The notes beneath the pieces were generated by a model, which saw nothing but the letters and a program-made list of their open reading frames with translations, was not told where the DNA came from and ran no database searches. Shown piece after piece: positions 1 through 7,848 of a DNA stretch of 19,170 bases (the stretch's first letter is position 1; the number at the start of each line of letters is the position of its first letter). The stretch is taken from NCBI GenBank assembly GCA_005799205.1, contig SYHM01000199.1, positions 1 through 19,170 of the forward strand, read 5' to 3'. This stretch comes from Planctomycetia bacterium. GTDB lineage: Bacteria; Planctomycetota; Phycisphaerae; Phycisphaerales; SM1A02. A program made the position numbers and the translations under genes.

Positions 1-296
1 GCCTTGATGAGTTTCAGCGCGACCCGCTGGTCGAACTGTTCGCGCCGCTGTGCGAGCCAGACCGTTCCGAAGCCACCTTCGCCTATCTGTGTGACGAGTT
101 TGAAGGGACCAATCTCGTCGCCAGGATTCTCAAAAGAGTCGGCCTGCGTCGTGGGTCGCTTTGCGCTTGCGTCGCCGGCTCCTGCCCCTCGGCCGCCCGC
201 GCCACCCATGGCGCTCACGAATTCGACGGTTGCGTGATCGTCTTTCGGCAGGTTTGAGTCGCCGCCTGGTGAACCCGCCAGTGTTTCATCGCTCAC
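1..296 (-). CDS. Hanks-type Ser/Thr protein kinase, N-terminal fragment (cut by window edge)
   Basis: The minus-strand reading encodes the beginning of a eukaryotic-like Ser/Thr kinase domain. The glycine-rich loop reads IGEGGFGTVWLA and is followed by VALKLIK, which holds the ATP-binding lysine; the gene then leaves the window at base 1. The first ~70 residues are a low-complexity Gly/Ala-rich linker typical of planctomycete cytoplasmic kinases. The start is uncertain. A GTG at 294-296 gives the longest frame (in-frame TAG at 306-308 just upstream), and an ATG at 207-209 is the alternative. I prefer the GTG because the segment DDHATVEFV upstream of the ATG resembles the N-terminal leader of related planctomycete kinases (from memory). 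Neither start has a strong Shine-Dalgarno. The DUF3592 gene ends about 30 bases upstream on the same strand, so the two may share a transcript. Kinase identity is firm; partners and substrate are unknown. Confidence 0.85.
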   Translation of the reverse strand, partial: MSDETLAGSPGGDSNLPKDDHATVEFVSAMGGAGGRGAGAGDASAKRPTTQADSFENPGDEIGPFKLVTQIGEGGFGTVWLAQRREQFDQRVALKLIK

Positions 297-326
297 AAGC
301 GCATTCTAGATCGAATTGGGTCGATT

Positions 327-893
327 TCAATTCGAGGGGCCCAAGCTCGCGAGCATGCGACGAGTCACCCTCACGGTGAGCCAAACAAAGAGTGAACAGA
401 ATGACAGACTGAACACCCCGATGCCAACTGGGAAAGCACTCATCCAGTCTGCGCCTGGATCGAGCACGGTCTGTGTGGGATCTGATGGGTTGATTGAGAG
501 AGCACACGTCGACTGCAGGGGGTGTGCATCGACGATGCTCTGCGCGTACTCACGACTTCGTGTGATGGTGCGAAACGAAACTTTCGAACCGGTCATGGCA
601 ATTCCGTTGTGCGTGTAGGCATACTCGACGGTCGGAAGCCAATCAGTTCGCCAACCCGACTTCGTGTGATGGCGTGACTCAGTCACCCGACTCGACACAA
701 TCGTGCACGAAGTGGTCGGCCACGAAGTTGATTCGACCGCGAGCATCCACTCGCGTGTGCCCATGCCAATAAAGAAGATCGCGACGCAGGCGATGATCGA
801 CGCAACGGCGATGAAAAAGACGCGAATGCGCCGCACGATTGCTGGAGTCAGCGCGCGCGCGCGGGACGAGTGCCTTGCGAAGCTGGGTCGCAT
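327..893 (-). CDS. DUF3592-type two-helix membrane protein
   Basis: This 188-residue protein has a basic N-terminus, a first membrane helix around residues 25-45 and a second around 150-172. The segment between them has the pattern I associate with DUF3592: a Trp/Cys strand (WPTTSCTIVSS), then a Pro-x-Val-x-Tyr-x-Tyr strand (PTVEYAYTHNG), then a Tyr-Ala segment before a short NPSDPTQT turn that leads into the second helix. The family is of unknown function, and the middle domain is probably outside the cytoplasmic membrane. The ATG at 891-893 is the only good start; no clear Shine-Dalgarno precedes it. It is divergent from the DUF1801 gene, with only 41 bases between the starts. It lies just upstream of the Ser/Thr kinase on the same strand. 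Family assignment comes from pattern recognition without a profile search. Confidence 0.7.
   Translation of the reverse strand: MRPSFARHSSRARALTPAIVRRIRVFFIAVASIIACVAIFFIGMGTREWMLAVESTSWPTTSCTIVSSRVTESRHHTKSGWRTDWLPTVEYAYTHNGIAMTGSKVSFRTITRSREYAQSIVDAHPLQSTCALSINPSDPTQTVLDPGADWMSAFPVGIGVFSLSFCSLFVWLTVRVTRRMLASLGPSN
851..863. repeat. Alternating GC tract
   Basis: A pure alternating purine-pyrimidine run of 13 bases (GC)n lies inside the N-terminal coding region of the DUF3592 gene, about 30-40 bases from its start. Such tracts can adopt Z-DNA, but in a genome this GC-rich it may simply be chance plus Arg/Ala codons. Confidence 0.5.
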
Positions 894-934
894 TCGAAAA
901 TCGTAGAGTGGGGGGTGCTTCTAGACTCACCCCA

Positions 935-1366
935 ATGCCCGCACTCCCGCGCCGACGAGGGAACAAACCGAAACTGCTCTCGGGGGGCAATCCACAGATT
1001 ACGAAGGCGTACGGCGACGCACCAGTGCAGGCGTACATCGCGGCAATGCCCGAATGGAAGCGCGCCATTGGCCAGCGGCTTGATGCGATCATCGTGCGGG
1101 CGCTGCCAAAGGTCGTGAAGGCAGTGAAGTGGAACTCACCGTTCTACGGAGTCGAGGGCGATGGTTGGTTCTTGAGTTTTCACTGCTTCGCGAAGTATGT
1201 CAAAGTTGGGTTCTTTCGGGGCAGCGCGCTGCGACCAGTGCCCCCCGGCGAGTCAAAGCAGGCACACGTGCGCTACCTCAACATCTATCAGAGCGAACAA
1301 CTCGATGAAGTGCAGTTCGCATCATGGGTGAAGCAGGCGAGCAAGCTTCCGGGCGAGCGGCTCTAA
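935..1366 (+). CDS. DUF1801 (YdhG-like) domain protein
   Basis: This 143-residue cytoplasmic protein is a typical single-domain DUF1801 member. Supporting signs are an opening segment of the form PVQAYIAAMPEWKR, a helix with LDAIIVRALPKV, the strand VKWNSPFYG, then FLSFHCFAKYVKVGFFRG and a basic C-terminus. The biochemical role of the family is not established; members are small YdhG-fold proteins. I chose the ATG at 935 because the frame upstream of it overlaps the divergent DUF3592 gene and its translation (RRVGGASRLTP) does not look conserved. A G-rich stretch lies roughly 20 bases upstream but is not a convincing ribosome binding site. The stop TAA overlaps the stop TAG of the convergent histidine kinase in a shared CTAA. 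Confidence 0.75.
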   Translation: MPALPRRRGNKPKLLSGGNPQITKAYGDAPVQAYIAAMPEWKRAIGQRLDAIIVRALPKVVKAVKWNSPFYGVEGDGWFLSFHCFAKYVKVGFFRGSALRPVPPGESKQAHVRYLNIYQSEQLDEVQFASWVKQASKLPGERL

Positions 1367-4359
1367 GAAGTCACGCTGCGCGCGAGCACCTGTTTCAAGC
1401 ACTCTGCAACGCTCCTTGCCTCTTTCTTGAGCAGCGGAAGCGCGGACGAAGTCACTCGTGTCGGATCGGCGGCCGTGACCGCAGCGGGTTTGCACGCGTG
1501 CTCGATCTCTTCACACAGCGCCCCGAGCCTGTCGGCGCCAACGGTGCGCGACGACGACTTGAGTTTGTGCGCGATCTCGCCAGCCTTGCGCCAGTCACGC
1601 TCACACACAGCAACGTCGATCGACACAATGAATTCATCGAGTCGCGATGCATACCCACGCAGCAACTGTTCGATCATCACCCGATCGTCACCGACCTGCG
1701 CACGCAGCGCATCTGGGCGCACCGACACGTGCTGCGGGACCCAGCGCTCGAGGCACTCTCCGAGATCTGCAAGCAGAAGCGGCTTCGTAAGGTAGTCATC
1801 CATTCCTGCCTCGCGGCACTTTGAATCAGTCCCCTTGAGCGCGTCGGCGGTCAACGCGATGATCGGCATTCGAGTCAGGCTGTGCTCGCTCTCTTCACGT
1901 CGGATGGCCTGTGCGAGTTGGTAACCGTCCATATTGGGAAGGTGCAAATCGGAGAGCACAATCGAGTACCCGCCAGTCTTCCACATCGCGAGCGCGTCGA
2001 CACCATCAGCGGCGACATCGTTGGGATATCCAAGCAGATCGAGTTGGCTTCGGATGACTTCTTGGTTGATCTCATTGTCTTCGGCGACCAAGATGCGCGC
2101 TGTGTGCTTGCGCGCTGCAATGCGCGGCTCGGTGATCGCGCTGGCTGGCTTCGGATCAGCGAGCGCCTCAACACTGGCACGCCCGAGTGCAATGCCAATC
2201 TCTGTAAGCAGCGCCTTGCGTGTGATCATCGCACCATCTAACTGCACCATGTCTGGCGTACGAAGTGGTGGCGTGAGTTGAGCTGCACATGTCAGCACAA
2301 TGAACGGAGGCGGCGCCGGGTCCTGACTCATGCGATAGGCACGCACGTGGTCGCGAATCTCAACCATTGTCATGGAATCCGATGGGTTGACGATCCAGAC
2401 ATATGCATCAGCCTTCGTCGCCGCGTTGAGATCACCCACCAATGAGGCGTGTGCTCCCGCATGCGCTAGGTACGCAAGCACATCGGCGGCTTGTTGCTGG
2501 TGCTTGCTGATCACGAGCACTCTTGATCCGGTGACCAATGATGGTTCGGTCTGGGTTGTTGCAAGCGGCAGAAATGGAACTCGCGCGGTGAAGATTGATC
2601 CTGCTCCCGGCGTGCTAGTCACGGTGATGACGCCGCCCATCAGGTTGGCGAGACGCTGCGAGATCGCGAGGCCGAGTCCAGTGCCACCATGGGTTCGCGT
2701 CGTGCCGTGTGTTCCTTGTTGGAACGGTCGGAAAAGCCGAGCGCGGACCGATTCATCCATGCCGATGCCGTTGTCGCCAACAGTGAACTCGACCCAGATG
2801 TACCCATCATCTCCCTCGCCAGCGAGCGTGGCGCGGACTGCAACGCGGCCTTGACGATCCAATCCGCTCGAAAACTTCACTGCGTTGCTGATCAGATTGA
2901 CCATGATCTGTCTCACACGATCTGGGTCGCCACTGACGAGCGCGGGGATCCGCGGATCGATGAAGTGTGTCAGTTGAAGCGCCCGTTTCGCCACGAGTGA
3001 ATTGAGCAAGACACAACTTCCCTCGACGACACTTTCAACGCTCATCGAAACCGGATCAATCTCAAGCTTGCCAGCCTCAATCTTCGAAAAGTCAAGGATG
3101 TCCCCAACAACCGCCAGAAGTGAATCAGCAGAGGTTCGGATGGCCTGCGCAAGATTCATTTGATTGGGTCGGAGGCTCGTTTGCATGAGCACATCAACCA
3201 TCCCGATCACGCCATTCATTGGGGTTCGTATCTCGTGACTCATCGCAGCAAGAAACTCAGACTTCGCGGCGTTGGCGGCGTCGGCTGCCTCGCGGGCTGT
3301 GGCGAGCTCTCTTCCAGCGCGCTGCTGCTGCGAGACCCATGCGAGCGCGATAATGGCGAGAATCAGTAGCGAAACTCCGGCGCCCGCGAGGGCAAGTGTT
3401 GTGCGATCTTCGCGCGCCTGTGCAGTGAGCCACTCATTATCTGCGTACGCAAGCACATAGAGGGCTCCGTTTGCGATCGTTGCCTCATCTGGCACAAGCG
3501 TGAGGTCAACCGCAAGATCGCGCCAGAGAAAGAGCGAGCGAGACTCGCCGCTGGTGTCGAGCCTTTGGAGCATTGCGCGAACAGTTTCAGGTGGAATCCG
3601 AAATGGAGCGCCACGGGGATTAATGCTCTCTTCGAAGACCTCACCGGTGTCTGAGACAAAGACGACCGTCATGTTCTTCGAATCGCGCGGAAGCACTTCA
3701 AGAAGCCGCTCAAACCACAACCGTGCGCTCACCACGCCGAGGCGCGATCCATCGGCAGGATCGACCACAGGCATCGAGTATGCGACCGAGAGCCCCACAC
3801 TGTTGTTGAGAGCTGGTGTGAAGTCGCAGTGAAGTTGAAACTCAAGCGCAGGGCGAGAGGTGTTCCCACGTAGACACGATTGAACGATCGGTCGCGAATC
3901 GAAGCTCTTGCTGAAGACTTCAGCGATTCCGCCTTCAGGAAATGGACGACCTTCGGCGCTCTCGGTATTGAATGAACACAGCGCGCCGGTCTTGTCGAAG
4001 ATCGCCACGAGGTCGATCTCGGTCGATTCGCGCACGAGCGCGTTGGCAAGCGCGGTGACTTCTTCCTGCTTGCAGGTGCGCATCGTCTCGATCACTTTCG
4101 GATCGCGTGCGATGATTCGTGTTCGTTCCGTTGCAGGAAGCACGCGATCGAGGACGCGCGCGCGCGTAATGTTGGCGATCTCGCGAACGCTCTCTTCTTC
4201 GGCGGTGACGCTCTTAGTCAGCGTCACGATCGCATCTGAGTCAGTCGCACTTCGCCATCCGCTCGTGAAGTCGCTGAATAGCAGTACCGCGAATGCAACG
4301 GCGCCAATCGCTGCCGAGACTCCCAGGAGTGTCATAGGCCAATAAATCTTGCGCGCCAT
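1363..4359 (-). CDS. Hybrid sensor histidine kinase with two receiver-like domains and Hpt
   Basis: This 998-residue membrane phosphorelay kinase has its domains in this order. There is a TM helix at ~8-29, then an extracytoplasmic sensor region at ~30-320 (probably Cache-like, with several Cys), and TM2 at ~320-341. HisKA follows with SHEIRTP (phospho-acceptor His375). HATPase has the N-box VNLISNAVKF, DNGIGM (~529) and GGTGLGL (~558). Next is a receiver-sized segment at ~613-730 lacking the acidic pair and phospho-Asp, then a full receiver at ~755-872 (acidic E760/D761, phospho-Asp804 in LSDLHLPNMDGY, Thr837, Lys859). The C-terminal Hpt has His931 in AHKLKSSS. A phosphorelay His-Asp-His to an unseen response regulator is inferred. 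The open frame extends to 4479, but I place the start at ATG 4357-4359 (MARKIYWPMT), directly before TM1, because the upstream extension would run into the divergent YyaL-like gene. The ligand is unknown. Confidence 0.93.
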   Translation of the reverse strand: MARKIYWPMTLLGVSAAIGAVAFAVLLFSDFTSGWRSATDSDAIVTLTKSVTAEEESVREIANITRARVLDRVLPATERTRIIARDPKVIETMRTCKQEEVTALANALVRESTEIDLVAIFDKTGALCSFNTESAEGRPFPEGGIAEVFSKSFDSRPIVQSCLRGNTSRPALEFQLHCDFTPALNNSVGLSVAYSMPVVDPADGSRLGVVSARLWFERLLEVLPRDSKNMTVVFVSDTGEVFEESINPRGAPFRIPPETVRAMLQRLDTSGESRSLFLWRDLAVDLTLVPDEATIANGALYVLAYADNEWLTAQAREDRTTLALAGAGVSLLILAIIALAWVSQQQRAGRELATAREAADAANAAKSEFLAAMSHEIRTPMNGVIGMVDVLMQTSLRPNQMNLAQAIRTSADSLLAVVGDILDFSKIEAGKLEIDPVSMSVESVVEGSCVLLNSLVAKRALQLTHFIDPRIPALVSGDPDRVRQIMVNLISNAVKFSSGLDRQGRVAVRATLAGEGDDGYIWVEFTVGDNGIGMDESVRARLFRPFQQGTHGTTRTHGGTGLGLAISQRLANLMGGVITVTSTPGAGSIFTARVPFLPLATTQTEPSLVTGSRVLVISKHQQQAADVLAYLAHAGAHASLVGDLNAATKADAYVWIVNPSDSMTMVEIRDHVRAYRMSQDPAPPPFIVLTCAAQLTPPLRTPDMVQLDGAMITRKALLTEIGIALGRASVEALADPKPASAITEPRIAARKHTARILVAEDNEINQEVIRSQLDLLGYPNDVAADGVDALAMWKTGGYSIVLSDLHLPNMDGYQLAQAIRREESEHSLTRMPIIALTADALKGTDSKCREAGMDDYLTKPLLLADLGECLERWVPQHVSVRPDALRAQVGDDRVMIEQLLRGYASRLDEFIVSIDVAVCERDWRKAGEIAHKLKSSSRTVGADRLGALCEEIEHACKPAAVTAADPTRVTSSALPLLKKEARSVAECLKQVLARSVTS

Positions 4360-4377
4360 CGGTGGCACAGAGTAATT

Positions 4378-4395
4378 CTGAATCGAGCAATTCAG
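4378..4395. promoter_or_regulatory. Inverted repeat in divergent intergenic region
   Basis: A 6-bp dyad (CTGAAT, six-base spacer, ATTCAG) lies in the middle of the 59-bp gap between the divergently transcribed histidine kinase and YyaL-like genes. It could be an operator that acts on both promoters. It is short and could be chance. Confidence 0.3.
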
Positions 4396-4418
4396 TGAAC
4401 AACTCGGAGATTCTCGAA

Positions 4419-6350
4419 ATGCGAGCGGGTGCTTCCTGTGGGCAGCTTCTTGCGCGGGATTACGCTTGCCCCGATCCAAATGAGAAACTTGCAGAGGCGT
4501 CTTTGATCGACTTCACGCACAGGCCAAACCGACTCGCCAGCAGTAGTAGTCCCTACCTGCTGCAGCATGCTCACAACCCTGTTGACTGGTACCCGTGGGG
4601 GAGCGAGGCCTTCGAGTGCGCACGACGCGAGGACAAGCCGATCTTTCTGTCGGTGGGCTATTCAACCTGCTACTGGTGTCATGTCATGGAGCGCGAAGTC
4701 TTTGAGAGCGAGCAGATCGCGCGACTCATGAACGATGCGTGTGTGTGCATCAAAGTTGATCGCGAAGAGCGACCTGACCTCGACGAGACTTACATGGCGG
4801 CAACACAGTTGCTCACGCGCCACGGAGGATGGCCCAACAGCGTGTTTCTGACACACGATCTCAAGCCGTTTTTCGCTGGCACATACTTCGGCGCAGAGGA
4901 TTCGCCAGGGCGTCCAGGATTTCCAACCGTGCTCGCGCAACTCTCTGCCGCGTGGACGCAGCGACGCGCCGCAATTGAAGAACTCGCGGCTCGAGTTGCG
5001 CAAGGGATCGCCTCGATGATTCAGGGCGACAGGAGAGAGTCGGGGGCCGTCGATGACGGCGCGATTCTTAATGCGACGATCTCGCAGCGCGCGGTGGCGC
5101 AGCTTCAATCGATGTTCGATCGAGTTAACGGGGGGTTCGCAGTTGCCCCTAAGTTTCCGAACGACTTCTATCACAGCTTTTTGCTCGAGGCGGGTGGGGA
5201 GGCTGGGTTGCAGATGGTGACAACCACGCTCGATGCAATGGCAGCGGGAGGAATTCACGATCAGGTTGGCGGAGGGTTTCACAGATACAGCGTCGACGGT
5301 GAATGGCATGTGCCTCACTTCGAAAAAATGCTCTACAACCAAGCGATGCTGACGCGCGCGTTCGTCGACGCCTACGCCGCGACCGGTCACCAGCGCTATC
5401 GCGATGTCGCGCTGAATGTGCTGCGGTTCGTCGCCGATGTGTTCACGGATGCCGATGGAAAGTTCTTCAGCGCGCTTGATGCCGAGACGGAGGCGGTCGA
5501 GGGCGCCTACTACGCCTGGACGAACGACGAAATCGCGCGCGTGTTGGGTGATGATGACTCACAGTGGTTCGCGCACCACTATCGCGTCGTTCCTATCCCA
5601 GTGTTTCCAGGGCACAAACATCCAGACGGTGGGGCGCTGATCGCAGCGCGGCGAGGCACCAAGCAAGACGCGCGTGCGCGTGAACTGCTCGCTCGACTCG
5701 CTCTCTATCGTCGAGGGCGCACACTGCCACGACTCGACGACAAGTCGATCGCCGCGTGGAACGGAATGATGATCGATGCGTACGCGCACGCGGGATCTGT
5801 CTTGGGTGAGCCGGCGTTCGTTGAGTCGGCACGTCGTGCAGCGACGAGCGTGCTTGGTCGACTCGTCGATTCGAGTGGCACACTCTCGCGTTCGGTGCGC
5901 GGTGATTCGGCAGCTTCGCACCCCGGCTTCCTCGAGGACTACGCGTGGGTTGTGCGAGGACTGCTCACGCTGGCGCGCGCAGAGGAGAGCGCGCCAGAGA
6001 AGCAGCGGTGGATCGACCTTGCAACGACGCTCGAAGCGAGAGCCGAGGTGTTGCTATGGGATGGCGATCGCGGTGGATTCTTCGACGCGGGTGTCGACGA
6101 GCATCTCATCGCGCGAAGCAAGAGTGCGTCGGATGGCGCGCCCCCCAGCGGCAATAGTGTGATGGCGCACGCGTTACTCGATCTCGCTGAGTTGACGGGC
6201 AACGCGCGCTATCTCGACCGGGTCGACAAACTCTTTCGCGCGTTCGCCGAGCCACTCGCGGGATCACCCGCGTCGATGGTTCACATGGTGCACGCGCTCG
6301 AGCGAAGGCTCGCGAGCGGTCCCATTGCGCTCACTTCGACGAACAGCTAG
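4419..6350 (+). CDS. YyaL/SSP411-family protein (DUF255 thioredoxin fold plus (alpha/alpha)6 barrel)
   Basis: This 643-residue cytoplasmic protein matches the YyaL/spermatogenesis-associated protein 20 family in length and landmarks. The N-terminal thioredoxin-like DUF255 domain (~36-200) has NRLASSSSPYLLQHAHNPVDW, then KPIFLSVGYSTCYWCHVM with a CYWC active-site motif at about 84-87, and GGWPNSVFLT. The remainder resembles the (alpha/alpha)6 barrel of N-acylglucosamine epimerase-like and six-hairpin glycosidase folds: GGIHDQVGGGFHRYSVD, HFEKMLYNQA, AAWNGMMIDAY, PSGNSVMAHALL. The physiological role of the family is unclear; redox or sugar-related functions have been suggested. The open frame could begin at 4362, but I prefer ATG 4419 because GGAGA at 4405-4409 precedes it at good spacing and the extra 19 residues look unconserved. 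It is followed 13 bases later by the first of three lipoprotein genes, which may be cotranscribed. Confidence 0.9.
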   Translation: MRAGASCGQLLARDYACPDPNEKLAEASLIDFTHRPNRLASSSSPYLLQHAHNPVDWYPWGSEAFECARREDKPIFLSVGYSTCYWCHVMEREVFESEQIARLMNDACVCIKVDREERPDLDETYMAATQLLTRHGGWPNSVFLTHDLKPFFAGTYFGAEDSPGRPGFPTVLAQLSAAWTQRRAAIEELAARVAQGIASMIQGDRRESGAVDDGAILNATISQRAVAQLQSMFDRVNGGFAVAPKFPNDFYHSFLLEAGGEAGLQMVTTTLDAMAAGGIHDQVGGGFHRYSVDGEWHVPHFEKMLYNQAMLTRAFVDAYAATGHQRYRDVALNVLRFVADVFTDADGKFFSALDAETEAVEGAYYAWTNDEIARVLGDDDSQWFAHHYRVVPIPVFPGHKHPDGGALIAARRGTKQDARARELLARLALYRRGRTLPRLDDKSIAAWNGMMIDAYAHAGSVLGEPAFVESARRAATSVLGRLVDSSGTLSRSVRGDSAASHPGFLEDYAWVVRGLLTLARAEESAPEKQRWIDLATTLEARAEVLLWDGDRGGFFDAGVDEHLIARSKSASDGAPPSGNSVMAHALLDLAELTGNARYLDRVDKLFRAFAEPLAGSPASMVHMVHALERRLASGPIALTSTNS

Positions 6351-6363
6351 CGTCTAGCGCCAC

Positions 6364-6768
6364 ATGCCAACTCGACCAACATTGCTTTTCGTGGCATCAC
6401 TCTTCCTGTCCGCCGGCTGCAGTGTTCCATCACTTCCATCGGATACCAACGGCCAGAGCACGGCCCTCACCGCCGGAGTCGTGCAGCGCGAAATCCACAA
6501 GGGAATGACTGGCGGTGAGGTCGCGACGATTCTCGGAAGCCCGAACATCGTCACCACTGGACCTGAGGGCACCGAGGTCTGGGTCTACGACCGATCATTC
6601 ACACAGGTCGAGACTGCCAATGCTGGCACCGGCGTGTGGTTCATCGTTGGGGTCACCAGTCAAAACGCCGCTGTCGCGCGATCATCGCAAACCACTATCA
6701 CCGTTGTCGTGAAGTTCGACGCCGCGAAGAAGGTCAACGACATTGCGTTCCACCAGTCGCAGTTCTGA
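6364..6768 (+). CDS. Lipoprotein with SmpA/BamE-like fold
   Basis: This 134-residue exported protein starts with a basic MPTR and a hydrophobic stretch that ends in the lipobox LSAGC (Cys19), so it should be lipid-anchored. The mature part has the signature of the SmpA/OmlA (BamE) superfamily: a helix with IHKGMTGGEVATILGSPN, then a strand with EVWVYDRSF, a glycine-rich loop, and a closing strand VVVKFDAAKKVNDIAF. BamE itself belongs to the outer-membrane beta-barrel assembly complex, but many BamE-like lipoproteins have no known role and I do not claim this is BamE. No strong Shine-Dalgarno is visible. It heads a run of three lipoprotein genes; the next start lies one base after this stop (or overlaps it). 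Confidence 0.8.
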   Translation: MPTRPTLLFVASLFLSAGCSVPSLPSDTNGQSTALTAGVVQREIHKGMTGGEVATILGSPNIVTTGPEGTEVWVYDRSFTQVETANAGTGVWFIVGVTSQNAAVARSSQTTITVVVKFDAAKKVNDIAFHQSQF

Positions 6769-6769
6769 C

Positions 6770-7333
6770 GTGACACAACTCACCAAGGCATTCAGGTCGT
6801 CCGCGCCATCGCTTGTGTTGTGCATTCTCGGGGTGGCCATGCTGCTCGGATGTGGACCGACTGTGGTCCCTGCCGACGCGCTCGTGATGAAGGAGCCGAC
6901 AACAGAGACCCGCGCGCGTCAGTCACGGCGGTATTCGACGGCCGACGAAAAGGCCGTCTTGATTGCGTCCAACCAGCTCTTGCAAGACTTGGGGTATGTG
7001 CTCGAACAATCGAACATGAACGCTGGTTTGCTCGTCGCCTCGAAAAACCGAACAGCCGTCGATGGCGGTCAGGTCGCTGGAAAAGTGTTTGCAGCGATTG
7101 TGCTAGGGGCTGATGTTGCGATCGATGCAGAGCAGAAGTTTCGTGTGTCGGTTGTCACGAGTCCGTCGGGGGACGCCAAGAGCATCACAGTTCGCGTGAC
7201 ATTTCAACGGTTGGTGTGGGATGACGAGGGTGATCTGAGCAAGGTTGAGCGACTCGATACCCCAGCGCTCTACACCGAGTTCTTCGACAAACTCTCGAAG
7301 TCACTCTTTCTCGAAGCGCAGGAGGTCGGATGA
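6770..7333 (+). CDS. Lipoprotein of the LQDLGF-type family (long form)
   Basis: This 187-residue predicted lipoprotein has a hydrophobic signal segment that ends in LLGC and is followed by GPTVVP. The mature part has an opening arginine-rich strand (RARQSRRYST), then LLQDLGYVLEQSNMNAGLLVASK, a hydrophobic Gly/Ala-rich insert (QVAGKVFAAIVLGADVAID), two strands (FRVSVVT, ITVRVTF) and a C-terminal helix YTEFFDKLSKSLFLEAQEV. I recall this layout from unnamed bacterial outer-membrane lipoproteins; no function is established. The GTG at 6770 lies one base after the stop of the previous gene. A TTG at 6743 in the same frame would overlap that gene and add nine polar residues, so I prefer the GTG. 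The C-terminal helix closely resembles that of the next gene. The next gene overlaps or abuts this stop, and an AGGAGG inside the end of this gene serves it. Confidence 0.8.
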   Translation: MTQLTKAFRSSAPSLVLCILGVAMLLGCGPTVVPADALVMKEPTTETRARQSRRYSTADEKAVLIASNQLLQDLGYVLEQSNMNAGLLVASKNRTAVDGGQVAGKVFAAIVLGADVAIDAEQKFRVSVVTSPSGDAKSITVRVTFQRLVWDDEGDLSKVERLDTPALYTEFFDKLSKSLFLEAQEVG

Positions 7334-7776
7334 TGCATTTCGCACGAGGTCTGTTCGCGGTCGCACTCACGCTCATCGTTGTGGCGGTGCATGGTGGGTG
7401 CAGCGCTCCTCCGGCTGCGCTCGATAGCACTGCCGCGCTCAAACTTCGCTCGATGGAGACACGCGCGTTCACCACGACCGACCTGAACAAGACCATCCGA
7501 ACGGCGATGGCGACGCTTCAGGACCTCGGGTTCGTCATCGACAACGCCGATGTCGAACTTGGCAGCGTGTCGGCCTCAAAGCTTGATCGGTATGTGATCA
7601 AGATGACCGTGACCGCGCGCCCATACGGCAAGACGCAACTACTCGTGCGCGCGAACGCGCAGTACGAGCTCATCCCCGTCGAAGACCCGAAGTTCTATCA
7701 ACAGTTTTTCGCGGCCTTCTCGAAGGCGATGTTCCTTGAGGCAGAGCAAGTGGATGTCGCAGCGCCGGGTGTGTGA
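7333..7776 (+). CDS. Lipoprotein of the LQDLGF-type family (short form)
   Basis: This 147-residue lipoprotein has a signal segment (ARGLFAVALTLIVVAV) ending in HGGC, a slightly weak lipobox. It has the same core as its upstream neighbour: METRAFTTTD, LQDLGFVIDNADVELGSVSASK, a strand pair (YVIKMTVTA, TQLLVRANAQY) and the C-terminal helix FYQQFFAAFSKAMFLEAEQVDV. It lacks the hydrophobic insert after the SK motif. I read the two as diverged tandem paralogues. Two adjacent ATGs are possible: 7330, which gives an ATGA overlap with the upstream stop, and 7333. The AGGAGG at 7320-7325 lies 4 bases before the first and 7 before the second, so I favour 7333. Either way translation is probably coupled to the previous gene. 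Nothing resembling a clear terminator follows in the 72-bp convergent gap. Confidence 0.8.
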   Translation: MHFARGLFAVALTLIVVAVHGGCSAPPAALDSTAALKLRSMETRAFTTTDLNKTIRTAMATLQDLGFVIDNADVELGSVSASKLDRYVIKMTVTARPYGKTQLLVRANAQYELIPVEDPKFYQQFFAAFSKAMFLEAEQVDVAAPGV

Positions 7777-7848
7777 GGGGGTTCGGTGTGATCAAGGCCA
7801 GAGCAGGTTTCGGCACGATGTGACCCTTTGTGATTGATCTCGTTCTGC

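Noticed and set aside
6346..6358. Small hairpin GCTAG-CGT-CTAGC at the end of the YyaL-like gene.
   Set aside because: The stem is 5 bp without a T run and overlaps the stop codon; likely chance, and the next gene starts within a few bases.
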